Counted from the stretch's first letter, positions 39,312 through 48,746 are shown. The stretch: 64,000 nt of DNA from Flammeovirgaceae bacterium (GCA_013204595.1 JABMNK010000133.1:1-64000), one strand, 5' to 3'. A program made the numbers and translations. The notes: generated by a model not told the origin, from the sequence alone.

Positions 39312-39974
39312 CTACTTATCTGTGGTTTGATCTTTCAGGATTCCTTCGGTGATTAAGTATTGTGCGGCGATATAAGTGGTCATGATTGCTGTGGCGCCAT
39401 AGGACAGCGGAGCTACGAATTTATTTAGCGCCAATAACGAATCTGATATTAAAAAGAGACCAGCCCCCAAAGTGACTAGAACATAGCTTTGATCCGGTGT
39501 TTTTCCTTTTCTTAGTCGTGCCACAGCCGCCATTCCGATGAGACTCAAGCCATATATCAAAACAGGAAAAAATAAATTACCTACATGCGGGAGGAGTACA
39601 TAAAACAGAAAGACAGCGTATACGAGATAAGATAAAATGGGTCTTAAGTTAAAAGTAATACCGTCAACTGTTGAGCGCTGAAATAATATAATATAGCATA
39701 TTTGTGTGGCAAAGAAGAAGGCGACGCCAAAAAGAAAATACTGTTCGGGTAGCATTAGTGCCAAATCACCAAACCAGGCAAATAAAAGGGCGGCCCAAAG
39801 GAGTAAGGTTCTGCTTGTGACTTGGTTCATTTGAGATTGATAGACATAATACAGTAGCAACGGCATCAATAACGGTTTTGAGTAGTTGAGCAAGTCTTCA
39901 TTTGAGAGAATATGGCCGGCAATATTTATAATCCCAAACACTAAATAAATATATCGGATGAATTGAGGTTTCAT
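39312..39974 (-). CDS. YhhN-family lysoplasmalogenase-like membrane protein
   Basis: A 220-residue protein with about eight membrane spans. The pattern LLWAALLFAWFGDLALMLPE and GAGLFLISDSLLALNKF matches YhhN/TMEM86 proteins, whose characterised members hydrolyse lysoplasmalogens. The aspartates in FGDLALM and ISDSLLA are the conserved pair. Its start overlaps the stop of the upstream MFS gene by 4 nt. Substrate in this organism is unknown. Confidence 0.85.
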   Translation of the reverse strand: MKPQFIRYIYLVFGIINIAGHILSNEDLLNYSKPLLMPLLLYYVYQSQMNQVTSRTLLLWAALLFAWFGDLALMLPEQYFLFGVAFFFATQICYIILFQRSTVDGITFNLRPILSYLVYAVFLFYVLLPHVGNLFFPVLIYGLSLIGMAAVARLRKGKTPDQSYVLVTLGAGLFLISDSLLALNKFVAPLSYGATAIMTTYIAAQYLITEGILKDQTTDK

Positions 39975-41116
39975 CTTTTTTTGGTTAACAGCAATAGAAA
40001 TGCAAGCAATGAAAATAAACCAGATCCAACAAACAAAAATGGAAATCTTTCATTAACCCCCTGATACAAGGAGCCAGTGATCAGAGCACCCAATCCAATA
40101 CCCACTTCTAAGAAAATAAATAAGGTGGAAATGCCTCTGCCTATATTTTTCACTAGAGACAAGTCTATGGCCCATGCAAATAACGTCGGCGAGTTGAGGC
40201 CATATCCGATGCCAAACATGAATGCACCCACGAAATAAGTGGTCGTATTGTTAGAAAAACCGATCACTATCATACTTATGAACAGCCAAAACGTGCTAAA
40301 TCTTAAAACAGCAATGCGTCCATATTTATCTGAAAGTTTACCACCTATAATCCTTACGAGTAACGAGGAGCCTGTAAAGAAAGAAAAGAATAATCCCCTG
40401 TTTTCAATGCCTAAAAAGCCACTAAAATTGGGAGAAAGTGTGATGATCGTGCCAAAGGAAAAGGTCGTTAAGATCATGATCACGGACGGGGGTAATACCG
40501 AGGATTCATAGAGGTCTTCTCTTTTTATCTTCAACAGTGAGAGCTTGAATGGCTCTTTGGTAATTAACGTTTCTTTCATGCCAAAGAGAATGGCTACCGA
40601 GCCAATAGAAAAAAGGGAGCTGCAATAAAATAAGGTGTTGATATCGTAGTTTAAGAAAATCCAAGACCCTAGAATAGGGGCAGAGGCCATCCCAATGGTC
40701 CCAAACATACTTAACATCCCGAGCGCCTCGCCTCGGCGATGTACGGGTATGATATCTGCAACATAGGCCGAAGTTCCTGTCGGCTTAAACCCTGCGCTGA
40801 AGCCATGAAGTAGCCGGATCAAAAGAAAGCCAAAGACTGTCGTTGTCAGGGGATAGATGAGAGCAGCCAAACCGCTAATGGTCGCACCTACAACCATCAC
40901 AGGTATTCGTCCCCATCGATCTGTCAATTTCCCACTGAAGGGCCGTGAAATAGCGGCGCTTAAAGTAAATAAAGATACGATCAGTCCTAGGTATTCTTGT
41001 CCCTTTAAGCTAGCCAGATAGTCTGGTAGTTCGGGAAGAATCATCGAAAAGGACGAAAAGAAAAGAAAGGAACTTGCGCAAAGTAACCAAAAATTAAGGG
41101 TATATATTTTAGCCAT
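39971..41116 (-). CDS. MFS transporter
   Basis: A 381-residue major facilitator with 12 predicted spans. Motif A appears as GKLTDRWGRIPVM in the first half and is echoed as GKLSDKYGRIAVL in the second. LLHGFSAGFKPTGTSAYVADI is the usual fourth-span region. Substrate is unknown; drug or metabolite export is the general expectation. A 4-nt overlap joins it to the downstream YhhN gene. Confidence 0.87.
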   Translation of the reverse strand: MAKIYTLNFWLLCASSFLFFSSFSMILPELPDYLASLKGQEYLGLIVSLFTLSAAISRPFSGKLTDRWGRIPVMVVGATISGLAALIYPLTTTVFGFLLIRLLHGFSAGFKPTGTSAYVADIIPVHRRGEALGMLSMFGTIGMASAPILGSWIFLNYDINTLFYCSSLFSIGSVAILFGMKETLITKEPFKLSLLKIKREDLYESSVLPPSVIMILTTFSFGTIITLSPNFSGFLGIENRGLFFSFFTGSSLLVRIIGGKLSDKYGRIAVLRFSTFWLFISMIVIGFSNNTTTYFVGAFMFGIGYGLNSPTLFAWAIDLSLVKNIGRGISTLFIFLEVGIGLGALITGSLYQGVNERFPFLFVGSGLFSLLAFLLLLTKKR

Positions 41117-41158
41117 TTTAGTTACCTAACAAAGGGTGTCTATGGGTATGTTAATTTT

Positions 41159-42242
41159 TCAATTCTGCTGTCGAAGCAAAAATGTTTTGATGTAATCGGT
41201 AATATCCCCATCCAATACATTTTGAACATCAGTCCTTTCATATCCTGTGCGCGCATCCTTTATCAATTTATAGGGATGCAAGACATAATTTCGGATTTGT
41301 GAGCCAAAATCAATTTTCATTTTGCCGGCTTCTATCTTGTCTCTTTCAGCATTTTGCTTTTCGACTTCTATTTGATAGAGTCGCGATTTAAGCATATTCA
41401 TGGCCCTTTCCTTATTGCCCAATTGAGATCTATCCTCTTGGCAAACGACCACTATGCCTGTTGGTTTATGCGTCAACTGCACTTTGGTTTCTACTTTATT
41501 CACATTTTGACCTCCAGCACCTCCTGATCTCGAAGTATGCATTTCCACATCATTAGGATTGATTTCAATCTGAATACTATCATCCACGACGGGATACACA
41601 TAGACAGAAGCAAAAGAAGTATGTCGCCTACCTCCGCTATCAAATGGAGAAATTCTTACCAAACGATGTACTCCATTTTCTGATTTAAGAAAGCCATAGG
41701 CCAAAGGCCCGTCAAATTCTAGGGTAACAGATTTTACGCCGGCGACGTCACCTGGTTGAAATTCAACTTCTTTTACTTTGTAGCCGTTTGATTCCCCCCA
41801 CATGATGTACATGCGCATTAAAATCCCTGCCCAATCATTGCTTTCAGTGCCGCCTGCTCCGGGATTGATTTGCAGCATAGCCGAAAGTTGGTCTTCTTCT
41901 GACGAGAGCATTTTCCGGAGCTCCAAGTCTTCTACACCCTTTATCGCTAATTGATAGGCGTGTTCTACTTCAGAAACAGCAACTTCGCCCATTTCTAAGA
42001 ACTCATAAAGGGTCTCAGTATCTCCAACGGCCTCTTGGAGTTTTTCGTAACTGTTTGTCCAAGATTTTTTACCTTGGATCACTTTCATTGTTTTTTCCGC
42101 TTCATCTGGATTTGTCCAGAAGTCGGGTTGGGACGATACTAATTCAAGCTCTTCGAGCTCTTTCTTCTTATTATCGTAGTCAAAGATACCTCCTCAAGGC
42201 CGTTACACGGACCTTCAAGTCTTTTAATTGATCAGCTGTCAT
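41159..42242 (-). CDS. prfB: Peptide chain release factor 2, with programmed +1 frameshift
   Basis: RF2 ends translation at UGA and UAA. A short frame starts at ATG 42242 and gives 20 residues ([20 protein letters not shown]) before TGA at 42182-42180. After CTT (42185-42183) one T is skipped and translation continues [13 protein letters not shown] into the long frame, giving 360 residues. The stop-codon-recognising SPF is near 198-200, and the peptidyl-tRNA hydrolysing GGQ near 243-245 lies in [13 protein letters not shown]. Without the frameshift the long frame would begin only at ATG 42088 and lack the N-terminal domain. The length matches family norms. Confidence 0.95.
42179..42194 (-). 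promoter_or_regulatory. prfB programmed frameshift signal
   Basis: On the minus strand the order is AGGAGG (42194-42189), TAT, the slippery CTT (42185-42183), TGA, then C. This matches the classical RF2 autoregulatory site, with a Shine-Dalgarno-like box 3 nt before CTT TGA C. Low RF2 lets the ribosome slip +1 instead of stopping, so RF2 controls its own level. Confidence 0.92.
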
Positions 42243-42422
42243 GGGATCAAAAACTTTGTTTAGTGAAAAATTTATTGTAGCACGAAGATAGATAAAAGGT
42301 GGAGATAAACAGGCCGCAATTCTAGATTGCCAAAATTATTCTAATAAATAGCACCAACTTAGGCAGCTAAATTTTTATCACGGTTTTGCTTCTTCGAGCA
42401 ATTTTTCTATTTATGGTCTCAC

Positions 42423-42791
42423 TCATTTAATCCTTTGCCTGTTGAATAGGACCGTATCGTTCAATATCAATTTCCAATGGCCAATTGTTGGATAATATTG
42501 CCATCTATTTTCATGAATGACCCATTCATCTGTAACCACAAACAATCCAGAATCTTCTGACCAAAGATCCTTTTCGTCAATGGTTATTTTCACAACAGGC
42601 AGCGAATGGCCGAATTGAGTTAATAAACGATCACTAGAGAGGTACGTTGAATCTTTTATTTCAACAATTGAGGAATCTATTGATACAGAATCTGCTTCCC
42701 CGATATCGAGAGAGGGGTCATGTTCTATTTCTTTGTCATCTGAATGACAACTACTGAGTTGAAGAAATGCAAAAGTCAAAAAGCCAATCAA
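42423..42791 (-). CDS. Small lipoprotein of unknown function
   Basis: A 122-residue protein beginning at TTG 42791 as MIGFLTFAFLQLSSCHSDDK, with lipobox LSSC and Cys15; acidic residues follow, as in surface-exposed Bacteroidota lipoproteins. The remainder (DEWVIHENRWQYYPTIGHW) is not a family I recognise. The frame is open upstream to the ilvE stop and has no ATG or GTG; an ATT at 42848 would give a better signal peptide with a basic n-region (SPRKNSSSAK). Expression and start are therefore uncertain. Confidence 0.55.
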   Translation of the reverse strand: MIGFLTFAFLQLSSCHSDDKEIEHDPSLDIGEADSVSIDSSIVEIKDSTYLSSDRLLTQFGHSLPVVKITIDEKDLWSEDSGLFVVTDEWVIHENRWQYYPTIGHWKLILNDTVLFNRQRIK

Positions 42792-42857
42792 TAAAACACT
42801 AAAAGATCCAATAGGTTTTGCTGATGATGAATTCTTCCTTGGAGAAATATTATATTT

Positions 42858-43922
42858 TTAATCTAAGACCTTATAAATCCATCCATGTTTATCTTCCAAA
42901 ACACCAGATTTGATTTGGTTAAGATTTTCTAAAAAACCCTGAGAATATTGGCTAAGACGCACATCTGGCATTTCATAATTGACTCCATTGAGTCCGATAG
43001 ATTGAATGGGAGCAACGGTGGCAGCGGTTCCTACGCCAAAAGCCTCTTGCAAAATTCCTTTTTTGAGGGCATCAATGATTTCTGTAACTTTAATTGGTCT
43101 TTCTTCAACCTTCATACCCTTGTCTCTGGCGAGGGTTAGGATGCTATCTCTGGTGATTCCTTTTAATATAGTGTCCCCAGTGGGTGCTGTTATCAGCGTG
43201 TCATTGATGACAAACATAAGATTCATGGTTCCGGATTCTTCGACATACTCATGGGACACACTATCTGTCCAGATTAGCTGATCATATCCTTCTTTTTGCG
43301 CTTCTAAAGCAGGTCTTAGTGCAGCGGCATAATTACCGCCAGTTTTTGCGAAACCAGTACCGCCGGCTGTAGCACGCGTATATTGGGTTTCTATTTTTAC
43401 CTTCACTGGTTGGGAATAATAGGACTCAACTGGACCTGTGATAATCATAAATGTATAGGTATCGGACGGGCGTATACCGACATAAGGATCCATTGCAAAC
43501 TGAAAGGGCCTCACGTATAAGGAAGTACCCGCATGCTGGGTAATCCAACCTTGATCCAATTTCAGTAACTCTGTAAGACCTTCCATAAACAAGGACTCAG
43601 GAACGGCAGGCATACACATGCGTTCTGCACTTTTGATCATCCTTTTTGCGTTGTCCGAGGGTCTAAAAACAACTACTTCATTATGCAGATTGCGATACGC
43701 TTTGAGACCTTCAAAAATGGTTGAGGCATAATGCAAGGTAGTGTTGGCAGGGCTTATGCTGATGTTCCCGTAAGGAACTATCCTATAATCTTGCCATTGC
43801 CCATTGGCAAAATCAGCGACAAACATGTGATCTGAATAGATTTTCCCGAATACTGGACTTTTCAAATCAGTGGATGCTAATCTAGGGTGAGAAGTCTTTG
43901 AGACAGCGATGTTCATTGACAA
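42858..43922 (-). CDS. ilvE: Branched-chain amino acid aminotransferase
   Basis: A 354-residue class IV PLP enzyme for the last step of valine, leucine and isoleucine synthesis and the first step of their breakdown. Visible signatures are IFEGLKAYRN at about 69, YVRPFQFAMDPYVG, the lysine in the TAGGTGFAKTGGNYAAAL region, DSVSHEYVEESGTMNLMFV and LKGITRDSIL. Length is typical. It is 2 nt downstream of the cobalamin adenosyltransferase gene. Confidence 0.94.
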   Translation of the reverse strand: MSMNIAVSKTSHPRLASTDLKSPVFGKIYSDHMFVADFANGQWQDYRIVPYGNISISPANTTLHYASTIFEGLKAYRNLHNEVVVFRPSDNAKRMIKSAERMCMPAVPESLFMEGLTELLKLDQGWITQHAGTSLYVRPFQFAMDPYVGIRPSDTYTFMIITGPVESYYSQPVKVKIETQYTRATAGGTGFAKTGGNYAAALRPALEAQKEGYDQLIWTDSVSHEYVEESGTMNLMFVINDTLITAPTGDTILKGITRDSILTLARDKGMKVEERPIKVTEIIDALKKGILQEAFGVGTAATVAPIQSIGLNGVNYEMPDVRLSQYSQGFLENLNQIKSGVLEDKHGWIYKVLD

Positions 43923-43924
43923 GG

Positions 43925-44500
43925 TTATTTAAAATATTGATTCTTTTGATCGGATATCCAAAGGGTTTCAGGGGAATCTAACGCTTTGGCTATTGTTCTA
44001 GCAAGAATAAAGAAATAATCGGATAGTCGATTGATATAAGGGATGATATTTTTTTCTGTTTCTTGAATTTCCGACCATTTAATAATGGATCTTTCGGCTC
44101 TTCGGCATACTGTACGACAGACATGACAAGTTGAGACAATTTCATGACCACCAGGCAAAATAAATGCAGTAAGTTTTGGGAGATCCTGATCATATTCATC
44201 GATCCATTGCTCTAGTAATTTGATCTCGCGCTCCGTGATTTCAGGAAGGTTCATTTCCTTGAATTCTGTAGCACAAGCCAATAGGGATCCCAATATGAAC
44301 AAATCATGTTGAATTTTAAAAAGCTGATCTTTGACTTTCTCTTGAGCGGATAATTTATCTCGAAGCAACCCCACAAAGGCATTAAGCTCGTCCACGTTTC
44401 CATAGGCTTCAATTTGCAGATCTGACTTGGGCACTTTTTTACCTCCTAATAATGACGTATTCCCCTTATCCCCTGTTTTGGTGTAGATTTTATTTGCCAA
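43925..44500 (-). CDS. PduO-type cob(I)alamin adenosyltransferase
   Basis: A 191-residue trimeric enzyme that makes adenosylcobalamin from cob(I)alamin and ATP. The N-terminus IYTKTGDKGNTSLLGG is the family ATP-binding signature, and YGNVDELNAFVGLLRD and CRRAERSII are the other conserved parts. It is placed between the ABC ATPase and ilvE with 2-nt gaps on each side. Confidence 0.93.
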   Translation of the reverse strand: MANKIYTKTGDKGNTSLLGGKKVPKSDLQIEAYGNVDELNAFVGLLRDKLSAQEKVKDQLFKIQHDLFILGSLLACATEFKEMNLPEITEREIKLLEQWIDEYDQDLPKLTAFILPGGHEIVSTCHVCRTVCRRAERSIIKWSEIQETEKNIIPYINRLSDYFFILARTIAKALDSPETLWISDQKNQYFK

Positions 44501-44502
44501 AA

Positions 44503-45213
44503 TCAGATTAATTGAGATTTGATGATATCTTTATTTTCTAGATCTGTCTCTATGAATCCATCACGTAATCGCACAATTCGATGGGCAAGCTTGGAAATAT
44601 CATCCTCGTGCGTTACCATCACAATGGTGTTGCCTTCTTCGTGCAATTTTTCAAATAAATCCATAATAGAATAGGAAGTTTTGGAGTCTAAATTTCCTGT
44701 GGGCTCATCAGCTAAAATGATGCTAGGATCATTGACTAAAGCACGCGCAATAGCCACTCTTTGTCTTTGCCCACCTGATAGTTCATTGGGTTTGTGATAC
44801 GCCCTATCACCTAATCCTACTCTTTCCAGCACTTCATAGGCTTTTTCTTCACGCTCGTTCTTGGAAAAACCAGCATAAACCAATGGCAAAGCAACGTTTT
44901 CAAGAGAAGAAGCACGTGGCAAGAGATTGAACGTCTGAAAAACAAAGCCTATTTCTTTGTTTCTAATTTCCGCAAGTTCATTCTCAGTAAGATCACTTAC
45001 ATCATTGTTATTGAGAACATACCTGCCTGATGAAGGCGTGTCTAGGCATCCAATAATATTCATAAGGGTTGATTTTCCTGAACCTGAGGGGCCCATAAAA
45101 GCGACGTACTCTCCCTTATTAATGGTAATAGATACCGAGTTGAGCGCATGAATGATCTCGCTTCCCATCACATATTTTTTTGCGATTTCGGTAGTTTTTA
45201 TAATTTCTGGCAT
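44503..45213 (-). CDS. ABC transporter ATP-binding protein (MacB/LolD type)
   Basis: A 236-residue ATPase of the MacB/LolD class. Walker [10 protein letters not shown] is at 41-49, the Q-loop is in [11 protein letters not shown], the signature LSGGQ at 145-149, Walker B with the catalytic Glu at IILADEP (167-171) and the H-loop in VMVTHEDD. The membrane partner is not in the window, so export or lipoprotein release cannot be decided. It is first in an apparent operon with the adenosyltransferase and ilvE. Confidence 0.92.
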   Translation of the reverse strand: MPEIIKTTEIAKKYVMGSEIIHALNSVSITINKGEYVAFMGPSGSGKSTLMNIIGCLDTPSSGRYVLNNNDVSDLTENELAEIRNKEIGFVFQTFNLLPRASSLENVALPLVYAGFSKNEREEKAYEVLERVGLGDRAYHKPNELSGGQRQRVAIARALVNDPSIILADEPTGNLDSKTSYSIMDLFEKLHEEGNTIVMVTHEDDISKLAHRIVRLRDGFIETDLENKDIIKSQLI

Positions 45214-45316
45214 ATTCTGTTTAATAAGGTAAAGTTATCAAATCTTAGCATCCTTTATTACACGAAAAAAAAATCTTTTTGGTTAGTTTTTTTTCAATTA
45301 GTTATTGTCCGCCGTG

Positions 45317-45985
45317 TTAATAAAATTTTACTACAGGCACTCTGGATGAAAGGTTGTGTCCTTCCAAAACCTCTTTAATCTGATTTGAAATTTCTTTTGA
45401 TTGTGTCCATTTCGTGAAATCGGCTTGTGGCATTTGTTTTCTGTTAGCGGGCGTGTCGATGGTTCCAGGGACCAATAGTGAAGTGAACACATGATCGGTA
45501 ATACTTGACTCATTCAATGAATGGGTTAACTGTAGTAGCATGCTTTTTGAAATCGTATAAGGCAATAAATGCGCACTATTACCTTCAAATACAGGCCGAG
45601 CGCCTATTATGAAGAGATGACCCCCTCCCGTTTCAGTCATCCATTTATGGACAGGTCGAATCACATTGATGGCAGTAAAAAAATTTAATTTGAACATTTC
45701 CTCGTAATCAGCAACGGTGGCATTGTATAAATTATTCATGGCAAATCCTCCAACGAGTAATATTGCGGCTTGAAGACTTTCGGTTTCTTTTCTTAGGTCA
45801 GAAATAAATTTTTCTGTTGCCAATTCATCAAATAAGTTTACCGGATAATATTTGATGTTCTGGCTATCGGACGCACCCTTGTTAGGGGAAGTTGTCCCGA
45901 AAATCTGAAATCCATTTTCTGAAAAGTACTGGGTCACTGGCTTACCTAAACCGCCTAAAGCACCAGTAATGAGTAAATTTTTCAT
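45317..45985 (-). CDS. Short-chain dehydrogenase/reductase
   Basis: A 222-residue NAD(P)-dependent oxidoreductase. The dinucleotide motif is GALGGLG at 8-14 and the catalytic Tyr-x3-Lys is in LPYTISKSM. It is slightly shorter than typical SDRs (about 250). The substrate is unknown. Divergent from the alkyltransferase-like gene with 29 nt between them. Confidence 0.87.
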   Translation of the reverse strand: MKNLLITGALGGLGKPVTQYFSENGFQIFGTTSPNKGASDSQNIKYYPVNLFDELATEKFISDLRKETESLQAAILLVGGFAMNNLYNATVADYEEMFKLNFFTAINVIRPVHKWMTETGGGHLFIIGARPVFEGNSAHLLPYTISKSMLLQLTHSLNESSITDHVFTSLLVPGTIDTPANRKQMPQADFTKWTQSKEISNQIKEVLEGHNLSSRVPVVKFY

Positions 45986-46014
45986 TTTGAGATTAATTAT
46001 ATTGCATTAATAAG

Positions 46015-46347
46015 ATGAGTCAAAGATCGTCATTTTTTCAAGATGTTTATGATGTAGTGAAACTGATACCAAAGGGGAGGGTCACTTCCTATGGGGCTAT
46101 TGGAAAATACCTTGGGATGACCTCCAGTGCCAGAATGGTGGGTTGGGCGATGAACGCTTCTCATCATAACCGAGAAGTCCCTGCACACAGAGTGGTCAAT
46201 CGTTCAGGTGTTCTGACAGGGAAGCATTTTTTTGATCGCCCCAACCGCATGCAAGAACTATTGATAGCAGAAGGGATTGAAGTGATTGATGATCAGATTC
46301 AGCATTTCGAAGCTGTATTTTGGGATCCTAGTGAGGTATTACTTTGA
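46015..46347 (+). CDS. Alkyltransferase-like DNA repair protein (ATL)
   Basis: A 110-residue protein of the MGMT fold. The DNA-binding helix-turn-helix includes GRVTSYGAIGKYLG and SARMVGWAMN, but the active site reads PAHRV (56-60): Ala57 replaces the alkyl-accepting Cys of PCHRV. Such ATL proteins bind O6-alkylguanine without repairing it and pass the lesion to nucleotide excision repair. It lacks the N-terminal MGMT domain. Its stop overlaps the convergent symporter by 9 nt. Confidence 0.9.
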   Translation: MSQRSSFFQDVYDVVKLIPKGRVTSYGAIGKYLGMTSSARMVGWAMNASHHNREVPAHRVVNRSGVLTGKHFFDRPNRMQELLIAEGIEVIDDQIQHFEAVFWDPSEVLL

Positions 46348-47781
46348 TCGCTTACTGGTCAAAAAAAGTCCTAAAAAGGTAATTCCGCCGTTGAGTATCA
46401 GTAATTCAAAGCCAAATCGATAGCCATTTAGCCAGCTTTCTGAATGAGTACTTAAGATATAACAAATAATAGGCGAAATCAGGCAAATAAGGGGTACCCA
46501 TCGATCCTTGACTAATCGGGTAGTATAAACCCCAAAGGCAAACATCCCTAGTAATGGGCCATAGGTATAGCCGGCAATTGAAAAAATAGAATTAATAACA
46601 CTTTGATCATTAATAGCCTTAAAAAGAAGAATCACCAGTACTAGCATGACAGAGAATCCTAGGTGAACACGCAATTTAATATGTTTTTTAGCTTCGAAAT
46701 TTTCAGGTTTAAAGTTTAAGAAATCAATACAAAAGGAAGTTGTTAGGGCGGTCAAGGCGGAGTCAGCACTAGAGTAAGCTGCCGCTGTAATTCCTAAAAT
46801 GAAACCAACACCGGCAATCATAGAAAAATGACCGATGGCTAGAAAGGGGAAAAGGCGATCAGTTCCATCAGGAATTATGATATGGTTGAAATCAACATAA
46901 GCATAAAGCAAAACCCCTAGAATCATAAAAAGGAGATTGACTGGTATCAAGCTTAAACTCATCCAATAGACGTTTTTTTGGGCATCTTTCAAATTTCGAC
47001 AGGTTAGGTTTTTTTGCATCATGTCTTGATCAAGTCCTGTCATGACGATGGCTATAAAGGCTCCCGCAAAGAATTGTTTGAAGAAATTTCGATTGTGCTG
47101 CCAATCCCAATTAAAAATGGTCGTCTTAGGGTCGCTGTATAGATGACTTGTCAAATCACGCCAACTCCAATTGAGATCTTCTTTTATCACAAAGATGCAA
47201 ATGACAACTGAAATAAGCATAAAGGCAGTTTGCAGGGTATCCGTCCAAACAATAGTTTTGATACCCCCACGGAATGTGTATAGCCAAATCAAAAGCACAG
47301 CAGAAACTACGGACAGCCAAAAAGGAAGCTCAAAGGCGCCAAAAATGGCTATCTGGAGTACGCTAGCTACAAGAAAGAGGCGGAAGGAAGCACCTATCAC
47401 CCTACTTAGAAGGAAAAAGAAAGCCCCTGATTTATAAGACCAAAAGCCAAGTCGCTTCTCTAAATAGGTATAAATCGAGATCAAATTATATTTATAATAA
47501 AGCGGCAGTAATACTTGTGCGATGACCATATACCCCAATAGATAGCCTAGAACCATTTGGAAGTAATAAAAATTGCTATTCCCAACTTCTCCAGGAACGG
47601 AGATGAAGGTAACCCCAGAGAGCGAGGCTCCGATCATCCCGAAAGCAACTACATACCATGGGGATTGACGATTTCCATTAAAAAAAGCATCTGCCGTAGC
47701 GTTTTTTGAGGTGACCATGGAGATGCAGATGAGCAACAAGAAATAACCTCCAATAATGGACAATACTAAAATGGGATTCAT
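46339..47781 (-). CDS. Sodium/solute symporter (SSS family)
   Basis: A 480-residue membrane carrier with about 13 spans. The N-terminus NATADAFFNGNRQSPWYVVA with VAFGMIGASLSGVTFISVPG and the central GLDQDMMQKNLTCRNLKDAQ match sodium:solute symporters of the SSS family. ITAAAYSSADSALTALTTSF is the usual sodium-site segment. Substrate is unknown, since sugars, amino acids and nucleosides are all carried by relatives. It is divergent from clpS. Confidence 0.9.
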   Translation of the reverse strand: MNPILVLSIIGGYFLLLICISMVTSKNATADAFFNGNRQSPWYVVAFGMIGASLSGVTFISVPGEVGNSNFYYFQMVLGYLLGYMVIAQVLLPLYYKYNLISIYTYLEKRLGFWSYKSGAFFFLLSRVIGASFRLFLVASVLQIAIFGAFELPFWLSVVSAVLLIWLYTFRGGIKTIVWTDTLQTAFMLISVVICIFVIKEDLNWSWRDLTSHLYSDPKTTIFNWDWQHNRNFFKQFFAGAFIAIVMTGLDQDMMQKNLTCRNLKDAQKNVYWMSLSLIPVNLLFMILGVLLYAYVDFNHIIIPDGTDRLFPFLAIGHFSMIAGVGFILGITAAAYSSADSALTALTTSFCIDFLNFKPENFEAKKHIKLRVHLGFSVMLVLVILLFKAINDQSVINSIFSIAGYTYGPLLGMFAFGVYTTRLVKDRWVPLICLISPIICYILSTHSESWLNGYRFGFELLILNGGITFLGLFLTSKRSK

Positions 47782-47801
47782 GCTTTAGTGGGTTCAGATA
47801 G

Positions 47802-47830
47802 TTGCAAAATAATAGTTATTGATAACTTTG
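47802..47830 (+). promoter_or_regulatory. Bacteroidota-type promoter of clpS-recR
   Basis: TTG at 47802-47804, an 18-nt spacer and TAACTTTG at 47823-47830, a perfect -7 match. The leader to ATG 47847 is about 10 nt. Confidence 0.7.
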
Positions 47831-47846
47831 TAACAAAATATTATCA

Positions 47847-48134
47847 ATGAAAATGATTTTTGAGACAGACACTGAAGAGCTGGTTGATGTCGAAGAGGAT
47901 GTTGATCAGGAAAAAGAAAGGGATTTAGTGGTTTATAACGATGATTATAACACTTTTGAGCATGTAACAGCTACCTTGATAAAAGTTTGCAAGCACAGTC
48001 CTATTCAAGCGGAACAATGCACATATATCATCCATTACAAAGGAAAATGTCAAGTTAAAAAAGGGACATTTAAAGAATTGAAGCCGATGCGAGAAGCTAT
48101 TTCAGGGGCGGGAATCAAAGCAGCGATTGAATAG
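47847..48134 (+). CDS. clpS: ClpS, Clp protease adaptor
   Basis: A 95-residue N-end-rule adaptor for ClpAP-type proteases. A disordered acidic N-terminus is followed by the core VVYNDDYNTFEHVTATLIKV, matching the ClpS substrate-binding segment with its Asn-Asp pair, then CTYIIHYKGKCQVKKG. It starts immediately upstream of recR with no gap. Confidence 0.92.
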   Translation: MKMIFETDTEELVDVEEDVDQEKERDLVVYNDDYNTFEHVTATLIKVCKHSPIQAEQCTYIIHYKGKCQVKKGTFKELKPMREAISGAGIKAAIE

Positions 48135-48746
48135 ATGGAGTATACTTCAAAATTGGTTGGGCAAGCGGTAGAAGAAATATCAAAATTACCTGGAATAGGC
48201 AAAAAATCCGCCCTTCGCCTGGTAATGCATTTGCTCAAACAGCCAAAAGAACACACGGAATTACTTACTGTTTCGCTCAATGAGCTGCGGGCAGGAATTA
48301 AATATTGTGGTACCTGCCATATCATTAGTGATTCTTCCGATTGCACCTGTAAAACGATGTCGGTAGATCCATCGATTATTTGTGTAGTTGAAGAAACTCC
48401 GGATGTTTTGGCGATTAGAAATACAGGTCAATACAATGGGATGTTTCATGTACTTGGGGGCAGGATCTCTCCAATTGATGGGATTGGCCCAGACGAAATT
48501 GCCATTTCGAGTCTTATTAAGCGGATCGAATCAAGTGCTGGAGAAGTCAAAGAGGTCGTTTTAGCACTCAGTGGCACCCTAGAAGGAGATACTACTGCTT
48601 TTTATCTTACTCGACAATTAGAGGCTTTAAATATCTTGGTAACTTCCATAACGAGAGGAATACCGGTCGGGGGAGAGCTTGAATACGCTGATGAGGTAAC
48701 CTTGGGCAGAAGTATTCTTACGCGTAGTCAGGTCAAGACTTATTAA
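48135..48746 (+). CDS. recR: Recombination mediator RecR
   Basis: A 203-residue protein of the RecFOR pathway that helps load RecA onto gapped DNA. The N-terminal helix-hairpin-helix is ISKLPGIGKKSALRLVMHLL, a four-Cys zinc site follows (CGTCHIISDSSDCTC), then the Toprim core ICVVEETPDVLAIRNTG and the terminal TRGIPVGGELEYADEVTLGR. Its ATG directly follows the clpS stop. Confidence 0.96.
   Translation: MEYTSKLVGQAVEEISKLPGIGKKSALRLVMHLLKQPKEHTELLTVSLNELRAGIKYCGTCHIISDSSDCTCKTMSVDPSIICVVEETPDVLAIRNTGQYNGMFHVLGGRISPIDGIGPDEIAISSLIKRIESSAGEVKEVVLALSGTLEGDTTAFYLTRQLEALNILVTSITRGIPVGGELEYADEVTLGRSILTRSQVKTY

Noticed and set aside
42365-42415. Hairpin TTGCT-TCTTCG-AGCAA followed by T
   Set aside because: It points in the + direction, where no gene is upstream, and the stem is only 5 bp.
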